From assembly GCF_000003605.2 (NCBI RefSeq), contig NW_003135341.1, positions 53,271-92,691 of the forward strand: a stretch of 39,421 bases of DNA, in the 5' to 3' direction. Both the position numbers and the translations under genes were made by a program. This stretch comes from Saccoglossus kowalevskii. Lineage: Eukaryota; Hemichordata; Enteropneusta; Harrimaniidae. Position 1 is the stretch's first letter. Each line of letters begins with the position of its first letter. The notes under the pieces are model-generated. The model was not told where the DNA came from, did not search any database, and worked only from the letters and a program-made list of their open reading frames with translations. Below, one piece after another: positions 1-13,400 of the stretch.

Positions 1-3000
1 ATGCATATTCCCACTGAGATCAGTGACCTTTGAATGTGTATCACCAGTGATCAGTCAAGTAGAAACAGTCAAAATATTTATCAGATTTTCTCAATTTTTG
101 CGTGATATTTTCATACAGGACATCTGTTGTTCATACTCAGGGAAGACTTTATACTGATGAATAAGGTGATCAAGTTTGAAGTTTGGAATAGAATTAGTAA
201 AGTTATTGTGCACACAATAACGATTATTAACGACGACAGCATCAACGACAACGCCGGACAGAAATTTTTCCCTTAATATTATTTTCCCTTTTATCTTTGA
301 TTGTACGGACAAGGTAAAAATACATTAAAAGAGGAGGGTTACGTAAACGATGAGCAACATTATGCAAGTCAGCAGAATTTTGTTCACAAAATCAGATAAA
401 GAATTCTTGTCATAAATAATGCACATAATTTCCCTTTCAAAAAAACAAGGGTGCGCACTTTGAACTAAATGGGGGTGGGTGGGAGAACCAGCTAGTGTTT
501 AATATTGAAATTTTTAAATCAGTGAGTTCTTGAAAACGTGGAATGGAAATGCATATGTGTAAATAGACGGTCTCTGGTATAAGTGAACATAAAGATTCCC
601 ACTCAATTTCAAATTGTCATCCCTCAATCTGTTTCAGGACAAAATTTTGCTCATCGTTTACGATAAAAATTTCTTGCATGATTTGGTGAGCACAATTTTG
701 CTGACTGGCAAAGTCTGCTCACTGAATTTTCCTCACAACTTATCCAAACTTTTAAAACACACATGTTAAAATTTGCACAAATATATTTAGCAACCCCAGA
801 ATTGAATGATAGAACTGGTGTCTAATGTACACATAACGAGGTTCAAACAACAAATTATCTGCATTTGATAGAAATAAAGAAGATAAACAGCTTAGAATCA
901 TTTTTAATTTAAAATTTATTAAAATCATTCCTGTTATAGTGTAATAAATCTGTACAGATCTCAACATAAAATGTCACATGACATTCACAATTTTTGTACT
1001 GACATCTACTCTTCAGTAACTTACAACACAAGTCTTACAAAATATTCAGAATAACGTAGTACATTTTTCATAAGTTAATAATTGGCATCTCACTTAATCT
1101 GTAATTCATTTTTTTTAAGCTAAATCACTAGAAGTCAGAAGCCCTAATTAGCAGACTTGTTTTATTTTTACAATATTATTGAACAATATAAATTAGGCCT
1201 AGAATAAATAAAATTATTGGCTGCAGCATGCACCAGTATAAATGTGCGTCACTTTTTTTTAAAAGAATTAATAAAAATAAAAATACAATTTCAATAGAAA
1301 ATCAAAAAAATTACAATTATTACAACAATTTTACAATTTAAAATGAACAAATATTTCTGCATCAGTTTTGGAGAAAAAAAAATGAACCAGAAAGTTTGAT
1401 ATTTGTTTCTGTAACTTTTTTCTAATAAATACTTTGCATGGAATTGGAATTTCCATGGTAACAAATAAATCAGGAAGTGACTTTTAATAAATAACAATTA
1501 GTTTTTGTTTTGTTTTTTACTAAAAAGGTAATATATAAATAAATATGAATAAATGTTATATGTATAAATAATAATAAAATATAAACAAATTCCGAAAGTT
1601 AGAATAATTTGCATATTCAAGAACTGAGATTGGTAATACTCTTACTGAAATGGAGGATGTTCATCTAATCAGAATTCATGATTACACTGATTTATTTGAC
1701 TAAACTAGGGAGTTATGTATCAATTAAGATGGCACTAGGGGACTATGCTAATATTTTATCCATATTGATAGTGTGGGAGACGTGATTCCTCGATATCTAT
1801 ACATGAATCTGAAAAAAATTATTCGGTTATGCAGGTTTTTGAAAATGGCTATTAAACATTACAATTGATATTTTTTTACCAAAGCACATGTTAACAATTT
1901 TAGGCTCCCCTAGTTCAGTTGTCATAAATTTGTATTTATGATTCGCGTGATTTTATAATCTGACCAAACTATGAAACTGTAAAATGCCACTTGCAATTCA
2001 TCACCATGGAAACTTAGAGCTCACGAAAAGAAAGTTAATATTCAGTTCAAGCAAAAGCTCCCACAAAATAAATTACAAGTTGCACTTCACAGTACACATT
2101 CTAACCTGAAGGAGTATGTACTGCAAAATATGTATATTCCTGGAAGGATACCTAGCATGTTTGTAAACATTAGTTATTTCTACTTCCCATTTTTAAAGAA
2201 AATATTCAAAATGAACAATATATTATTCCTATTTTTATCTTGAATGTAATTTTCCAGGTATTAGCAGCCAATTTTGTTTTAAACAATTTTGAAAAAAAAA
2301 ATAAAACTAAAAAACTAAAATACAATAAAAATAACTAGTGCAGTGAATACTGTATAATAAAGCACTACATGCAATGTAGAGACCCTGTTGCAATCAACAA
2401 GGTATAAAAGAACAAAGTATATTTCAATTGCACACATTTGTTGGTACTTTAGCAACAAACAACTTGTACTACTTACAGGAAACAGTAACATTAAGTAACA
2501 ACTGTTCTTATTGGACAATAATATAATAACACTTAGTATTAATACTGAAAGCAGCCAATCAAATACCTCATTACATACAGTAATACAATATTCATACAAA
2601 CATCCATAATCAAATAGTTAATTTACATATATTACATGTTGCAGCAACCCCCCATATAAAATCTAATAATACCCTCTGATATATAAAAACCTTCCCGAGT
2701 TCTGAGGAATCTGCCCAAACCCAGCCCCAAAATATTGCACCAAGTTGTAGTTGATCAATACAAATCCAGAGAGAATAACTGAATAAATAAAACGCTTCAA
2801 TACATTTATTTGTTTTATAAAAATGATTACACAGCTGCTCTCATGTTTCTTCTATAAAAAATCTGACAAATTACTAACATGACTCAGGATCTAAGGTGAG
2901 AGCACCCCTAGACAACCGAGAAAAGACCTGGTTGACTTCTTCTGACAAGATATTAAACTTTGACCTATTATATCTATGCAAAAAGTGAAATCCCATCTAT

Positions 3001-3454
3001 CACAATAGCAGGAATGTGACTCCTGTGACTTTGACCTTTTATGTTTACTAGATTTACCACTAAACTTGAAATATGAATATTATAATAAACTATTATAGTT
3101 TCATATGAATTTAAGTTTTAATTAGAGATAAGATTGTACAGAGCAGATATTGTTAAAGTTTACTGCCGAGATAGATAAGTTTAATGATTTCTGAAAAGAG
3201 ATTGACTGAAGAAGAAGTTGTCAGATATGTACAAAACACCTTTAGATTGTAGAAGGACCAAAGTTCAAAGATCATACACTGTAAAAAATAATGATACTTT
3301 CAGTTTCATTATTCAAACTAACATCAATATAGACATATGCTGCTAATATGTACCCATAATGCAATGCATAGTCAGATACTATAACCATGCAAATGATATG
3401 CAAAAGTGATAAGTGTGTAACAGATAATTTTGATTTTGTTTATTTTTTAGACTA
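1..3454. other. AT-rich non-coding sequence downstream of the gene
   Basis: No convincing coding frame, splice-site chain or RNA gene was found. All open frames are short, AT-driven and lack family features. Part could be 3' UTR or an intron of a neighbour, but nothing shows it. Confidence 0.5.
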
Positions 3455-4670
3455 ACTCTAGTAACTCAGTACTGTCTGCTAACTCACCACTGTCTACTAA
3501 GTCAGTACTGTCTGCTAAGTCAATAATAACTCAGTATTGCTTACTAACTCTGTACTGTCCACTAGCCCAGTACTCAGAACTCTGCTAACTCAGTCAGTAC
3601 TGTCTGCTAACTCAGTCAGTACTGTCTGCTAACTCAGTCAGTACTGTCACTAACTCAGTCAGTACTGTCCGCTAACTCAGTCAGTACTGTCTGCTAACTC
3701 AGTCAGTACTGTCTGCTAACTCAGTCAGTACTGTCTGCTAACTCGTCAGTACTGTCTGCTAACTCAGTCAGTACTGTCTGCTAACTCAGTCAGTACTGTC
3801 TGCTAACTCAGTCAGTACTGTCTGCTAACTCAGTCAGTACTGTCTGCTAACTCAGTCAGTACTGTCTGCTAACTCAGTCAGTACTGTCTGCTAACTCAGT
3901 CAGTACTGTCTGCTAACTCAGTCAGTACTGTCTGCTAACTCAGTGCTGTCTGCTAATTCAGTACTGTCAACTAGCTCAGTACTGTCTACTAACTCAGTAG
4001 ACTACTAGTTCAGTACTGTCTGCTAGCTCTGGAGTCTGCTAACTCAGTAGTCTGCTAACTTAGTTGTCTGCTACATTTGTAGCTCAGCAGTCTGCAAGTT
4101 CAGTACTGTCTGCTAGCTCAGTAGTCTGCTAACTCAGTACTGTATACTAACTCAGTACTGTATACTAACTCAGTACTGTATACTAACTCAGTACTGTCTG
4201 CTAACTCAGTAGACTGCTAGCTCAGTAGTTTGCTAACTCAGTACTGATTGCTAGCTCAGTACTGTATACTAGCTCAGTACTATCTGCTAACTCAGTAGAC
4301 AGCTAATTCAGTACTGTCTGCTAACTCAGTACTGTATACTTACTCAGAACTGTCTGCTAACTCAGTAGACTGCTAACTCAGTACTGTCTGCTAACTCAGT
4401 ACTGTATACTAGCTCAGTACTGTATACTAGCTCAGTACTGTCTGCTAACTCAGTAGACTGCTAACTCAGTACTGTATACTAGCTCAGTACTGTCTGCTAA
4501 CTCAGTAGACTGCTAACTCAGTACTGTATACTAGCTCAGTACTGTCTGCTAACTCAGTAGACTGCTAATTCAGTACTGTCTGCTAGCTCAGTAGTCTGCT
4601 AACTCAGTACTGTCTGCTAGCTCAGTAGTCTGCTAACTCAGTACTGTATACTAACTCAATAATAACGCAG
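3455..4670. repeat. 1.2-kb minisatellite, 18-bp units with a 22-bp homogenised core
   Basis: Tandem array built on CTAACTCAGTACTGTCTG (18 bp). Between about 3590 and 3940 the unit carries an extra TCAG, making 22 bp, and is almost perfectly repeated about 16 times. On the right, divergent units form a roughly 52-bp higher-order repeat mixing AGTAGACTG and AGTACTGTATA variants. Each unit holds the palindrome CAGTACTG. Confidence 0.93.
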
Positions 4671-6277
4671 TATAGTCCACTAACTTGGCATTGTCTACTG
4701 AATGAGTAGATCTGTTTGGTTTGTTTTCAAGGTGTTTGACAATTCATGCCTCCAGTAATGGTTTCCAGTCCCAAAAACTAGTCTGCTATATACTGTAATT
4801 TATATACGTTCATATTAAGTATAACTGCCATTTGTAATTCAAATATTTACCAATTTTCCTTGGTATGTTAATTGAAATATAAAAAAAACACTAAATATAC
4901 TTATTATGGAACTACACTAGACTAGATATGTAGAAAATATTTGATGCAAAATGCACATTATTGGCAATAACTTGCATAAATTAGGACTCGTGTTAATCAC
5001 ATTTTCATGACATCATCAAAACTGGTGCACTTCTTTCAGATGACATAATGGTACAAGCTATAAAGATCACAACTTGTGATGACATCATTTACTTCAACAC
5101 TATGACATCAGCGTTTTTTCGTGTACAGCATAAAATGACTTATCTCAGCTCTGTCGGTGTAAGCTGAAGTTTGCTAGATTTCATCTTGAAGGAGTATATA
5201 AAAGTTGATGAATCTATATGAAGGTAAATGAAAACATATTCACATAACAAACGCACAAAGGTGATAATTCAACATTTTGCATAGTGAAACCAACTGTTAG
5301 AAAGATATTGATTGAAACCTTTTTTTCATTATTATTATTACTATAATATTATATAAGGTTATTATGAGGATAGCTCCTAATATTAATGAGGTATCCTCGT
5401 AATAACCTTATTATTATACATCTTTTCCATTCAAGGATACATCATAGGAATGCCGAAATCCAAAACGTTTAGAACAGAATCAGCAAACTTTTTTGTATGG
5501 AGTCCGGTCAAACCCTGGTGGCAGCCATGTTTGTTTTTACTATTAGAGAATGCTTACGCGCATAATCGTAGGATGAAAATACCCTGTAAAATACCACAAA
5601 ATTACAGCACGCTGTAACTTATGGTGTTACAGTGACAGATGTATAATAATTATTATTAGTGTTATTATTATTATTGATCATATAAACAGAAACCAACAAC
5701 TGATACATAATATATAAGTGAAAAAGAAGAGTCAACAAGAATCAAGGATGCTCACAGCTTGTACACCATCTCAACCAGATTACTTATTTTGCAAAATAAA
5801 TTATCCTTTCCATTTATGTACATGTTCACCCAACATATTTTTTTTGTCAGAAGCAACAAGTTGTTCAAATTGTTTATTTTTTAACACTAGAGATTCAAAG
5901 GCGATCAATTTCATGGATAGCTTATTTCAATGATAATAATCGATATAACATTTTCCCAAAATAAGTTTTCAATAAAAATATCAGGCTTTTCAAAATTATA
6001 ACCAATACAAATACTTTTGTAGTCTAAAGTTATCTCCATTCCAAATTTATCAAAGGTCCAAAAAGATAAATTCATATCAGAATGGAAATATGACATCACA
6101 AAACCATAATTGAAATTGGAACTCTTGGTCATTACTCAATTATGGCACCAGAATGGTGATTAGCGCCCTCTTGAAGGCCAAGATCTGCAGTATGTCTATG
6201 AGTGAGTAGTATTTTACCAAAGACTATAGAGAAGTCTTTGATAGTCTTTGATTTTACTAACTCTATTATAAAGTTTC
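4671..6277. other. non-coding sequence with a dispersed repeat
   Basis: No gene is seen. 5356-5412 is an imperfect palindrome (AAGGTTATTATGAGGATA answered by TATCCTCGTAATAACCTT). 5393-5660 is a dispersed element whose inverted relative lies at 34666-34960, with (TTA)n microsatellites beside it. Confidence 0.6.
5393..5660 (+). mobile_element. dispersed repeat, copy 1
   Basis: Shares many blocks in reverse orientation with 34666-34960: catcttttcc, aatccaaaacgttt, ggagtccggtcaaaccc, gccatgtttgttttt, ggatgaaaatacc, cagcacgctgtaa. Both copies border TTA-rich microsatellite and an AAGGTTATTA motif. No coding capacity, so it is a non-autonomous element of unknown class. Confidence 0.75.
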
Positions 6278-6487
6278 ACTGTAAAGTATTTATTTTAGCT
6301 GGAATTAATTTTCGCTGCAAACACTTTTTGGGTGTTTTGTATGGAATTTATATCCACTGATTTTTAACAAGTTGAATGTAAAATATAGGAAATAAAGTAT
6401 AATCCCTGGATTCTATTTCCACTGAATCATTCCTTCAGCGAAAATAGTGAAAATTAATTACAAGCAAAAATAAAGTATTTTACACTA
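6278..6487 (-). mobile_element. foldback MITE-like element, copy D
   Basis: Terminal inverted repeats of about 35 bp: ACTGTAAAGTATTTATTTTA and AGCTGGAATTAATTTTC on the left, answered by the reverse complement at about 6448-6486. The centre carries GTTTTGTATGGAATTTAT and TTCACTGATTTTTAAC, shared with the copy at 37659. Same family as 25080, 27590 and 37659. Confidence 0.8.
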
Positions 6488-6707
6488 ATTTAAAAAAAAT
6501 AAATAATTACCTCATGAGATCTTCTTCTGGTTACATCGCAAGCACTTCAATTAAAAAAAAGGAAAACTTTTAATAATTTAGTCATCATTTAAACATGAAC
6601 CATATAAATATATTTAGTAAATTATTATTTTTATTGAGAATATTACTGGGTTTGTAAGCACTTCAAGGTAAAGCCCTTCAACTCAGGAAGTCAACAGCAA
6701 TAGTTGA

Positions 6708-7055
6708 TACATGCAATGTGATGAACATGCATATTTCTGTATGAATATCAGACTAAGTGTATTGTTCCCCTGAATACAGAACCTGACAGGTTAATAAAGT
6801 AAATTCAATAAATCATGTGCCTCATCCAAATTGGGTTGTTAATTGAATTAAATGTTAATTATCAATTTGATTAATATATACATTACATGCGATGTAATGA
6901 ACATGCCTATTTTTGCAAGAATATCAGTGTATTGTCCTCTACGAACAGAACCTGACGGGTTAATAAAGTAAATTTAATAAACCATGTGCATTTGAATGGG
7001 TTGTTAATAAAATTAAATGTTTACTATCAAATCAATTAATAAAAACATTACATGG
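6708..7055. repeat. diverged tandem duplication, period about 175 bp
   Basis: Two adjacent copies start at about 6708 and 6882; shared blocks are gatgaacatgc, aatatcag, gtgtattgt, cagaacctgac, gggttaataaagtaaatt and gggttgttaat. No coding content. Confidence 0.8.
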
Positions 7056-7231
7056 TTAATAAATTATCAACTACATTAATCATCTAGGATCTATGTTTTG
7101 CAAGCCTAAGAAACCATCACACTAAACAACGAAAAGCAGATCAGGCAGACGTCAGCAGGAGGAAATAACACTGAAGACACATATTTTACCCGTATGTGTT
7201 TAGTAGCATCCAGATGAATCTCTGAGCACAG

Positions 7232-7409
7232 CTACAACCGGCATACCTCCACTAAATGAAGTGGTCGAGAACCTAGGTATTTTGTCAGACAAATATCAGG
7301 TATGTGTTTACCCTTGTGTGGTCTTTCTTGGAACTGATCACTCTTGCTACCATTGCTGTCTCTCTCCTCCATTTGGCGACAAGTTGATGAACTGCTTCCA
7401 CTCACCGTT
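7232..7409 (-). CDS. probable terminal exon
   Basis: Acceptor tgtttctag|AACGGTG, phase 2 in. Encodes [20 protein letters not shown], then [20 protein letters not shown] and [18 protein letters not shown], ending in TAG at 7232-7234. It could instead splice out at AAGG|GTAAAC or GTGGAG|GTATGC into a short exon farther left, so the last 10-25 residues are uncertain. No convincing AATAAA on the minus strand was found just downstream, so the transcript end is unknown. Confidence 0.55.
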
Positions 7410-10400
7410 CTAGAAACAGAGGGATACATTTGACTGCAGGTCAGATAAACATAGTGAAACTATTGTAGGCTTTCCCTGTTCTAATATGTCTACAGGACAT
7501 TAAAAACTACACTGAAATTGAAAACTATGTTAATCTGTTTGAACATTGGTTGAGAAAGACATCTATAAGTCGACAATACAACAAACACCATCATTCTATT
7601 CAATGCAATTCTATTCTATTATATATTATTCTACTCTATTCTATTCTATTCTATTCTATTCAATTCTATTAAATTCTATTAAATTCTATCCTATTCTAAT
7701 CTGTTAACTTCTATTCTATTTACTCCTATTCTATTCTATTCTATTCTATTCTATTCTATTCTATTCTATTCTATTCTATTCTATTCTATTCTATTCTATT
7801 CTATTCTATTCTATATAAGCCATACACACTCACCTTTCACTTTTAACAGATTCTGTAGAAGACTGTGTTTCAAACAATGCGGCTCTTTGCTTGACTGACG
7901 TTCTACCTGACTTGACCTCCTCAGGCTCATTTTGAGAGGTCACCCTTCCACCACTAGCTCCACCAAAACAATCTGAAGAAAAAAATACAAAGATTATATA
8001 ATGACTAGCGACATGAGAGTAAAAATAGCTCTACACTTTCAGCAGAGCAGAGTCTGGCATTAATAAAGTCATATGCGTAGTTACATAAACGTCACAGCGG
8101 GTAAGAAATTCAACTCCTGCGTTTAGATCTTATCATCGATAAGAATCAGTTTGATAGTACAAAAGTAGTGGATTCCCTAATGTCACATTTCATCCACTTT
8201 GCCTTATACTTTAACAGTCTTTAACAGTATTCTATTAATTGATGGTAGTCTTGTTAAACGTGGACTTGGCTAAAACACTAAAACAGGAATTTCCCTGTGA
8301 CTGTTTACAGAAAAGGAAGAGTAAAAAACTAAAGGTATTTGTGCCTCCAACTAATTGTAAAATTATAAATCTCAATCGTAGATATTTTTATCAATTCAAA
8401 ATGGCCGCCAAATTAGCTACAAATCTGTGTTCATTCCTAAGGTATAGACATAAATACCATATAACCCAAGTAAGGGTAAGTTTCATTTCATCCGGTGATA
8501 ATACCTAGTATATTTCTATTTCTCATGACGATGGGCCTATGATTTTTTAAATACATTGCATTTACATCCATCATGTAATTTCAGGGTTTTTTAAGATGCC
8601 CAGCCAAAACGTCTGAAAAATAAAATACCTTTTCAGGCCTTAAATACATAAGCCTCATAAATTACAATTAATTTACAAGATAAATATTCACCTGAATATT
8701 GTAAGGGTGCTGCTGGGTTCCACCTTGCTGCAACATTCCCCCTTTGTCTAGGCCTCGACCCCCTTCCTCTATGGAAAACGGATCTCTCCCTCATTGGTAA
8801 ATCCAAGGAGGTTGGCTTCTGCAGTAAACCATGAGTAGCACCATGATTTGAACTTTGACCTTTCAGTAGCATAGATGACCTACTGCAGGCGGCACCTCTT
8901 GCAGTTGGAATGCTCGAGTCGAGCGAGTACTGAGTGTTGTACTTCCTTCCAATGGCACCTTGGCTGGCATGGTTTAGAGCAATTATTCTATCTTCTATGC
9001 TCAGCACCTGTTTTATAAAACATTGCATTAATTTTTGACAATTGCATGAATTTTTTGGGAAACATACAAACAACAACAGACAAAATAAACAATATTTATA
9101 AATTAAATCAACAATAATAACAAAAACTTACTCGTTTTGATACAAACTGGATAGGAAAGCACATTTTGAAAGAAAGAAATACAAAACAAAAACAACAAAC
9201 AATTACAGATGCACATATAAAAACATAACATATGAAGTGAAAAACTGACATGAAAAATGAAATTATAAACAAAATCATATCAAACAAACTGTATTACATG
9301 TATCTATGTGAAGACCAGCGCCCTTAAGGACAATGGGAGAACATTAAAAAAAACATTGTATTTGCTCTATTAGTAAAAAAATACTATGATCAAAATAAGT
9401 AATATTTTAATGAGGAAGAACACAAAAATTTACATTTGTATTGAAGATGTGCTTCTGATAGAGCAATTACAGTCAGTATTCACTAAGACAAAAAGATCAT
9501 TTGCAGATCTTGGATGAAAGTGACTACATTGAAATTTTACCTTTCATAGGAAAAAAATTACTTAGTTAACCAGTGGCTTTAGCCTCTCATTTGACAACAT
9601 TAATTGGGATAACAGATGACCTATCACATTCTATCTTTATTCAGCATCGTAGGCAATATTGTCAATAATAATTTGTCATCTTAAGGTAGAGATGCAGGTT
9701 CGTGGGCACAAATTTTTTTTTTTTGCTTTTTATTATCCAAAAAGTCTTGGCTATAGAAATTTTGTAGAATTGTGAATAGTGGAACATACTCAAAAAACGA
9801 TTTTAAAATATAGATAACAGGTGCAAACATTATCTCTTTTGAATGCAAGATTTAGCAAGGTTGTACATAAATAATAATAAAAAAACATGGTGAAAAAAAG
9901 AAATGACGGGATCTCCATATTATGCACTATATTTAACTTTTAACAAGACGAAATTTGAAACTGTAACAGCCATTTTAATTATGAGCATTAGCAAACTTCT
10001 TACTGAGTGAATTGTTATGCAAATTAGCAATTATCTCAGCTTCTTTTTAGTGCACATTCCAGAACTTTAAAAAAAAATAGCTCCTAGACGCTTTGACTTT
10101 TTGTTTTGAAATTTTCACAAATGATTGACAATGTGTTTATCTTCAAAACACTGCCGGGGCATTGTTTTTGGTTGAACAGTGTTACAATAATCGTACAGAC
10201 AACTAGCCTGGATGTTAATTTATGCATAAAATTGAAGTAGTGAAATTTGAGCTGCTGCCCTACAAAATTGACAACTGGTAGACAGTTTTAAAGACGACAC
10301 TTTCTTCATAGTAAACAGATGTACCCATAAACCAATTTTGACAGAAGCATGGTTTAGAAGCATGGTTTTAAATCACTTTTGACCAAAAAAGCACATTTTT

Positions 10401-13400
10401 GTGCATATTTCAAACTACAGTGTCCATAAAAATAAAATACTAACAAAGCTGTTCACTCTGTGCTACTTGTGCAATAGCTAACGCTACTTTGTCTTCCAAA
10501 TCAGTTATTTGATGTTCAGGGGAGTCTGGACTCCCTAACTTACCTGCTGTTCACTCTGTGCTACTTGTGCAATAGCTAATGCTACTTTGTCTTCCAAATC
10601 AGTTATTTGATGTTCAGGGGAGTTTTGATCAATCTGATCCACCTGGCCTTCCAAGATTTGAATTTTCTCCTCCAATGAGAACACCCTTCCAGCAGACATG
10701 TACACCTGTAATGTGAATAAATTAAAATATGTCACAGCTAATTAAACATAAATTTTTGCTGATTCAGCAAAAAAATCAAACCCAGCGTATATATTTGTTT
10801 CACTTTATTTTACATTGGGCTCATCAAAAATCAGTACAAATAAATTCCATACAAACACTCAAAATGTTCTTTCAGTGAAAATTAATAATTGAAAAATAAT
10901 TATTTTACAGTATGGTAGATGAGTGATATTATAGAAATGTGAAACTTACTCGTTCTTCAATAGTGGCGACCTCTTCATGTACTTTAGCACTCTGGCTTTC
11001 ATCAAATAGTATATCAGGTTCATCTACTTGCAATCTCGTTAACATCCAAGAATTATCTGCTAATAATTAATTAACAATGAAGTATGAATAAAGAGTAACG
11101 ATATGGAAAACTACTAATGTCAACCAATTTAAAGAGAAGTCTGTAAAATCTGTATTAGAAGCCGCAGTTTCTATTAAAATGGTACAGTAGAGGGGATGCG
11201 GCTTCTATTACAGATTTTAAGATACTTAGTTGTTGCTCCATGTATTTCCCACAACCCCAAAGTAGATCTAGATAAGATGTACACTGACTTTGACTCAATG
11301 GAATATTTATTCTATTCATAACAGTAGTTTAAACCTTGGTCTCTCTATTGTATTTGTTTATTTGTGCAATAACCATTGAAGTTATCACAAATATATTGCA
11401 CATGCATGGAAAAAAATTAAAACCAAAATTTTGGCTGGTAAATTATGTTGCTCAAATAGTTGGGAACACCATTGAAATCTTCACAAAGTATTTCAATACC
11501 ATTTTCACTGATGAGTGAAATCTACTACATAAAAACCATTTGAATATGTAAAATACTGTTTCACTGGAAGTCTGTGAATCACAGTGACTAAACTGTAAAC
11601 TGTTTAATTTTCACTCCTGAATCACAATCTCGGGATCTTATAGCATTTGTGAAGAATTTTTTTTTTGCAAAAGTCCATGTTGTAGCATCCAGACAAATTT
11701 TCACTGAAACACAACTTTACAAAATTAAAGCGTTTTACAGTATGTTAAAAATAGTGAGAATTAAATGCTTTTACAGTATATTTATCTACCTGGTTTTATT
11801 GGACTGGAATCATTGGAACTTTCTGTGATGTATAATTCTGCTAATGGCTCTGGTTCTTCATCTCTGTCTTCTTCATCCTCGCTATTTGCTCCACTTTCAT
11901 CATTTTGTTGTTCTTCTGTGATGAATTTTTCAGTGGAAGTGATAACTTTAAGAACAGTATCCGTAATCATTCTGACAGCAGTTGCGGCACTTTTCTGGAA
12001 AAAAAAATTTTTTTTTTTATATTAATATACTTTGTCATGATTTTCTTCAATTCATGATATTCAGGTTTGTATCCAGGTTCTAAATGCAAATGTTTCCAGT
12101 TTGTTGTGTGGCACATGTTGCGTATATGTCATGTGTAATAACCGATTTCTAAGAACCTGTTGTACACACGCAAAGATGAAATACATTGTTGTTCACTGCT
12201 GGTATTGTTATTAAACATGTATGATTTTCTGTTAAAGAGTGGTTAGTCGTCGCACGAGACATATGGGTCTCATATAAACAAAGATGGCGACTTTGACTGT
12301 TGCTCAGATCAACGTGTACGAACTGAGACGTTACCAAGCTTTAATTAGGTATTTAACAAAGCAAAGTTGTGTTTCTCAAAACAAAAATTAAAACATGACT
12401 AAAGAACAAATGAGAAAAACATCAATTCAATAAGATATAAAATATATTTAATTACTAAATTTATTAACAGGTGTACACTTGTTACAAAATGCTAAATTTG
12501 TAGTAAGCTACTGAATGGCCTTGATATAACAATATGTAAAATGAAGTTGAAGGGCGGTCGTAGTCGCGCAGCGTGTGTTCAGATTTCATGTAAATAAACA
12601 ATGTATTTTACAAGCGTTGTATACGTCGCTATGAGTCCCATATCGAACAGGACGCGGCGTGACGACAGCCGCCCTTTAATATTAAAATCTGTGTATCATC
12701 AAGCTTCATTTAAAATTCCTGTTTCATCATTTAATTGTGTTCATCCAGTAATGAATGTTATAATTGAAATGAGAGTGCAACAACACTTTAGCTACAGTCA
12801 TCGTACCATGTTGTGTTTAACCGCACAGCGATAGTTAATGTGCATGTGACATACCTGGTTTTTTTTTACACAAGAATAAAAAATGTGCTTATAATTAACC
12901 ATAAAGGGGAATAAAAAGTAAAGAATTGGCATACTTCACTTTCAGCACTGTCGACAGTGGCTTCTAGAAGTTCCTCTTCTAATGCCTGAACATCTTCCAC
13001 TAACTGCTCCTGAAAAACAAATAGAAAAAAGTAATCAATGACGAGAATAAGAAAGGACATTTCTGACAAATAAAAAATTTCCTTATAGCAGGCCCAAATA
13101 TAAACTGATCAGAAAACAGTTTTCATTGCAACATTGCAATATATTTCTACGAACATTGCCATCATTATTTGTTTTGACTTTAGCAATTCCAAGACTTTCA
13201 ATTCCAACAATTAATGCTTGAGAATACAACCATTTTCCCTTGTGAATAACAAACAACATGAATTATTGAATGAAATAAACGCTCTGCTGTCTATAATATT
13301 TTATGAAATGTGGCTGTTTTGCTTAAACACTTATGAGGGCTGACAAAAAAAAACAGAAGCCTGGGTAATCAAGTATACTCTTAAAGTAGGGATACGAGCA

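Noticed and set aside
6510-6546. Possible extra terminal exon (CLRCNQKKIS then stop)
   Set aside because: Very short, weak acceptor context, and it depends on an unproven donor in the last exon.
8239-8508. 89-residue plus-strand open frame
   Set aside because: Lies in an intron, overlaps a dispersed repeat fragment, and has no recognisable domain or splice logic.
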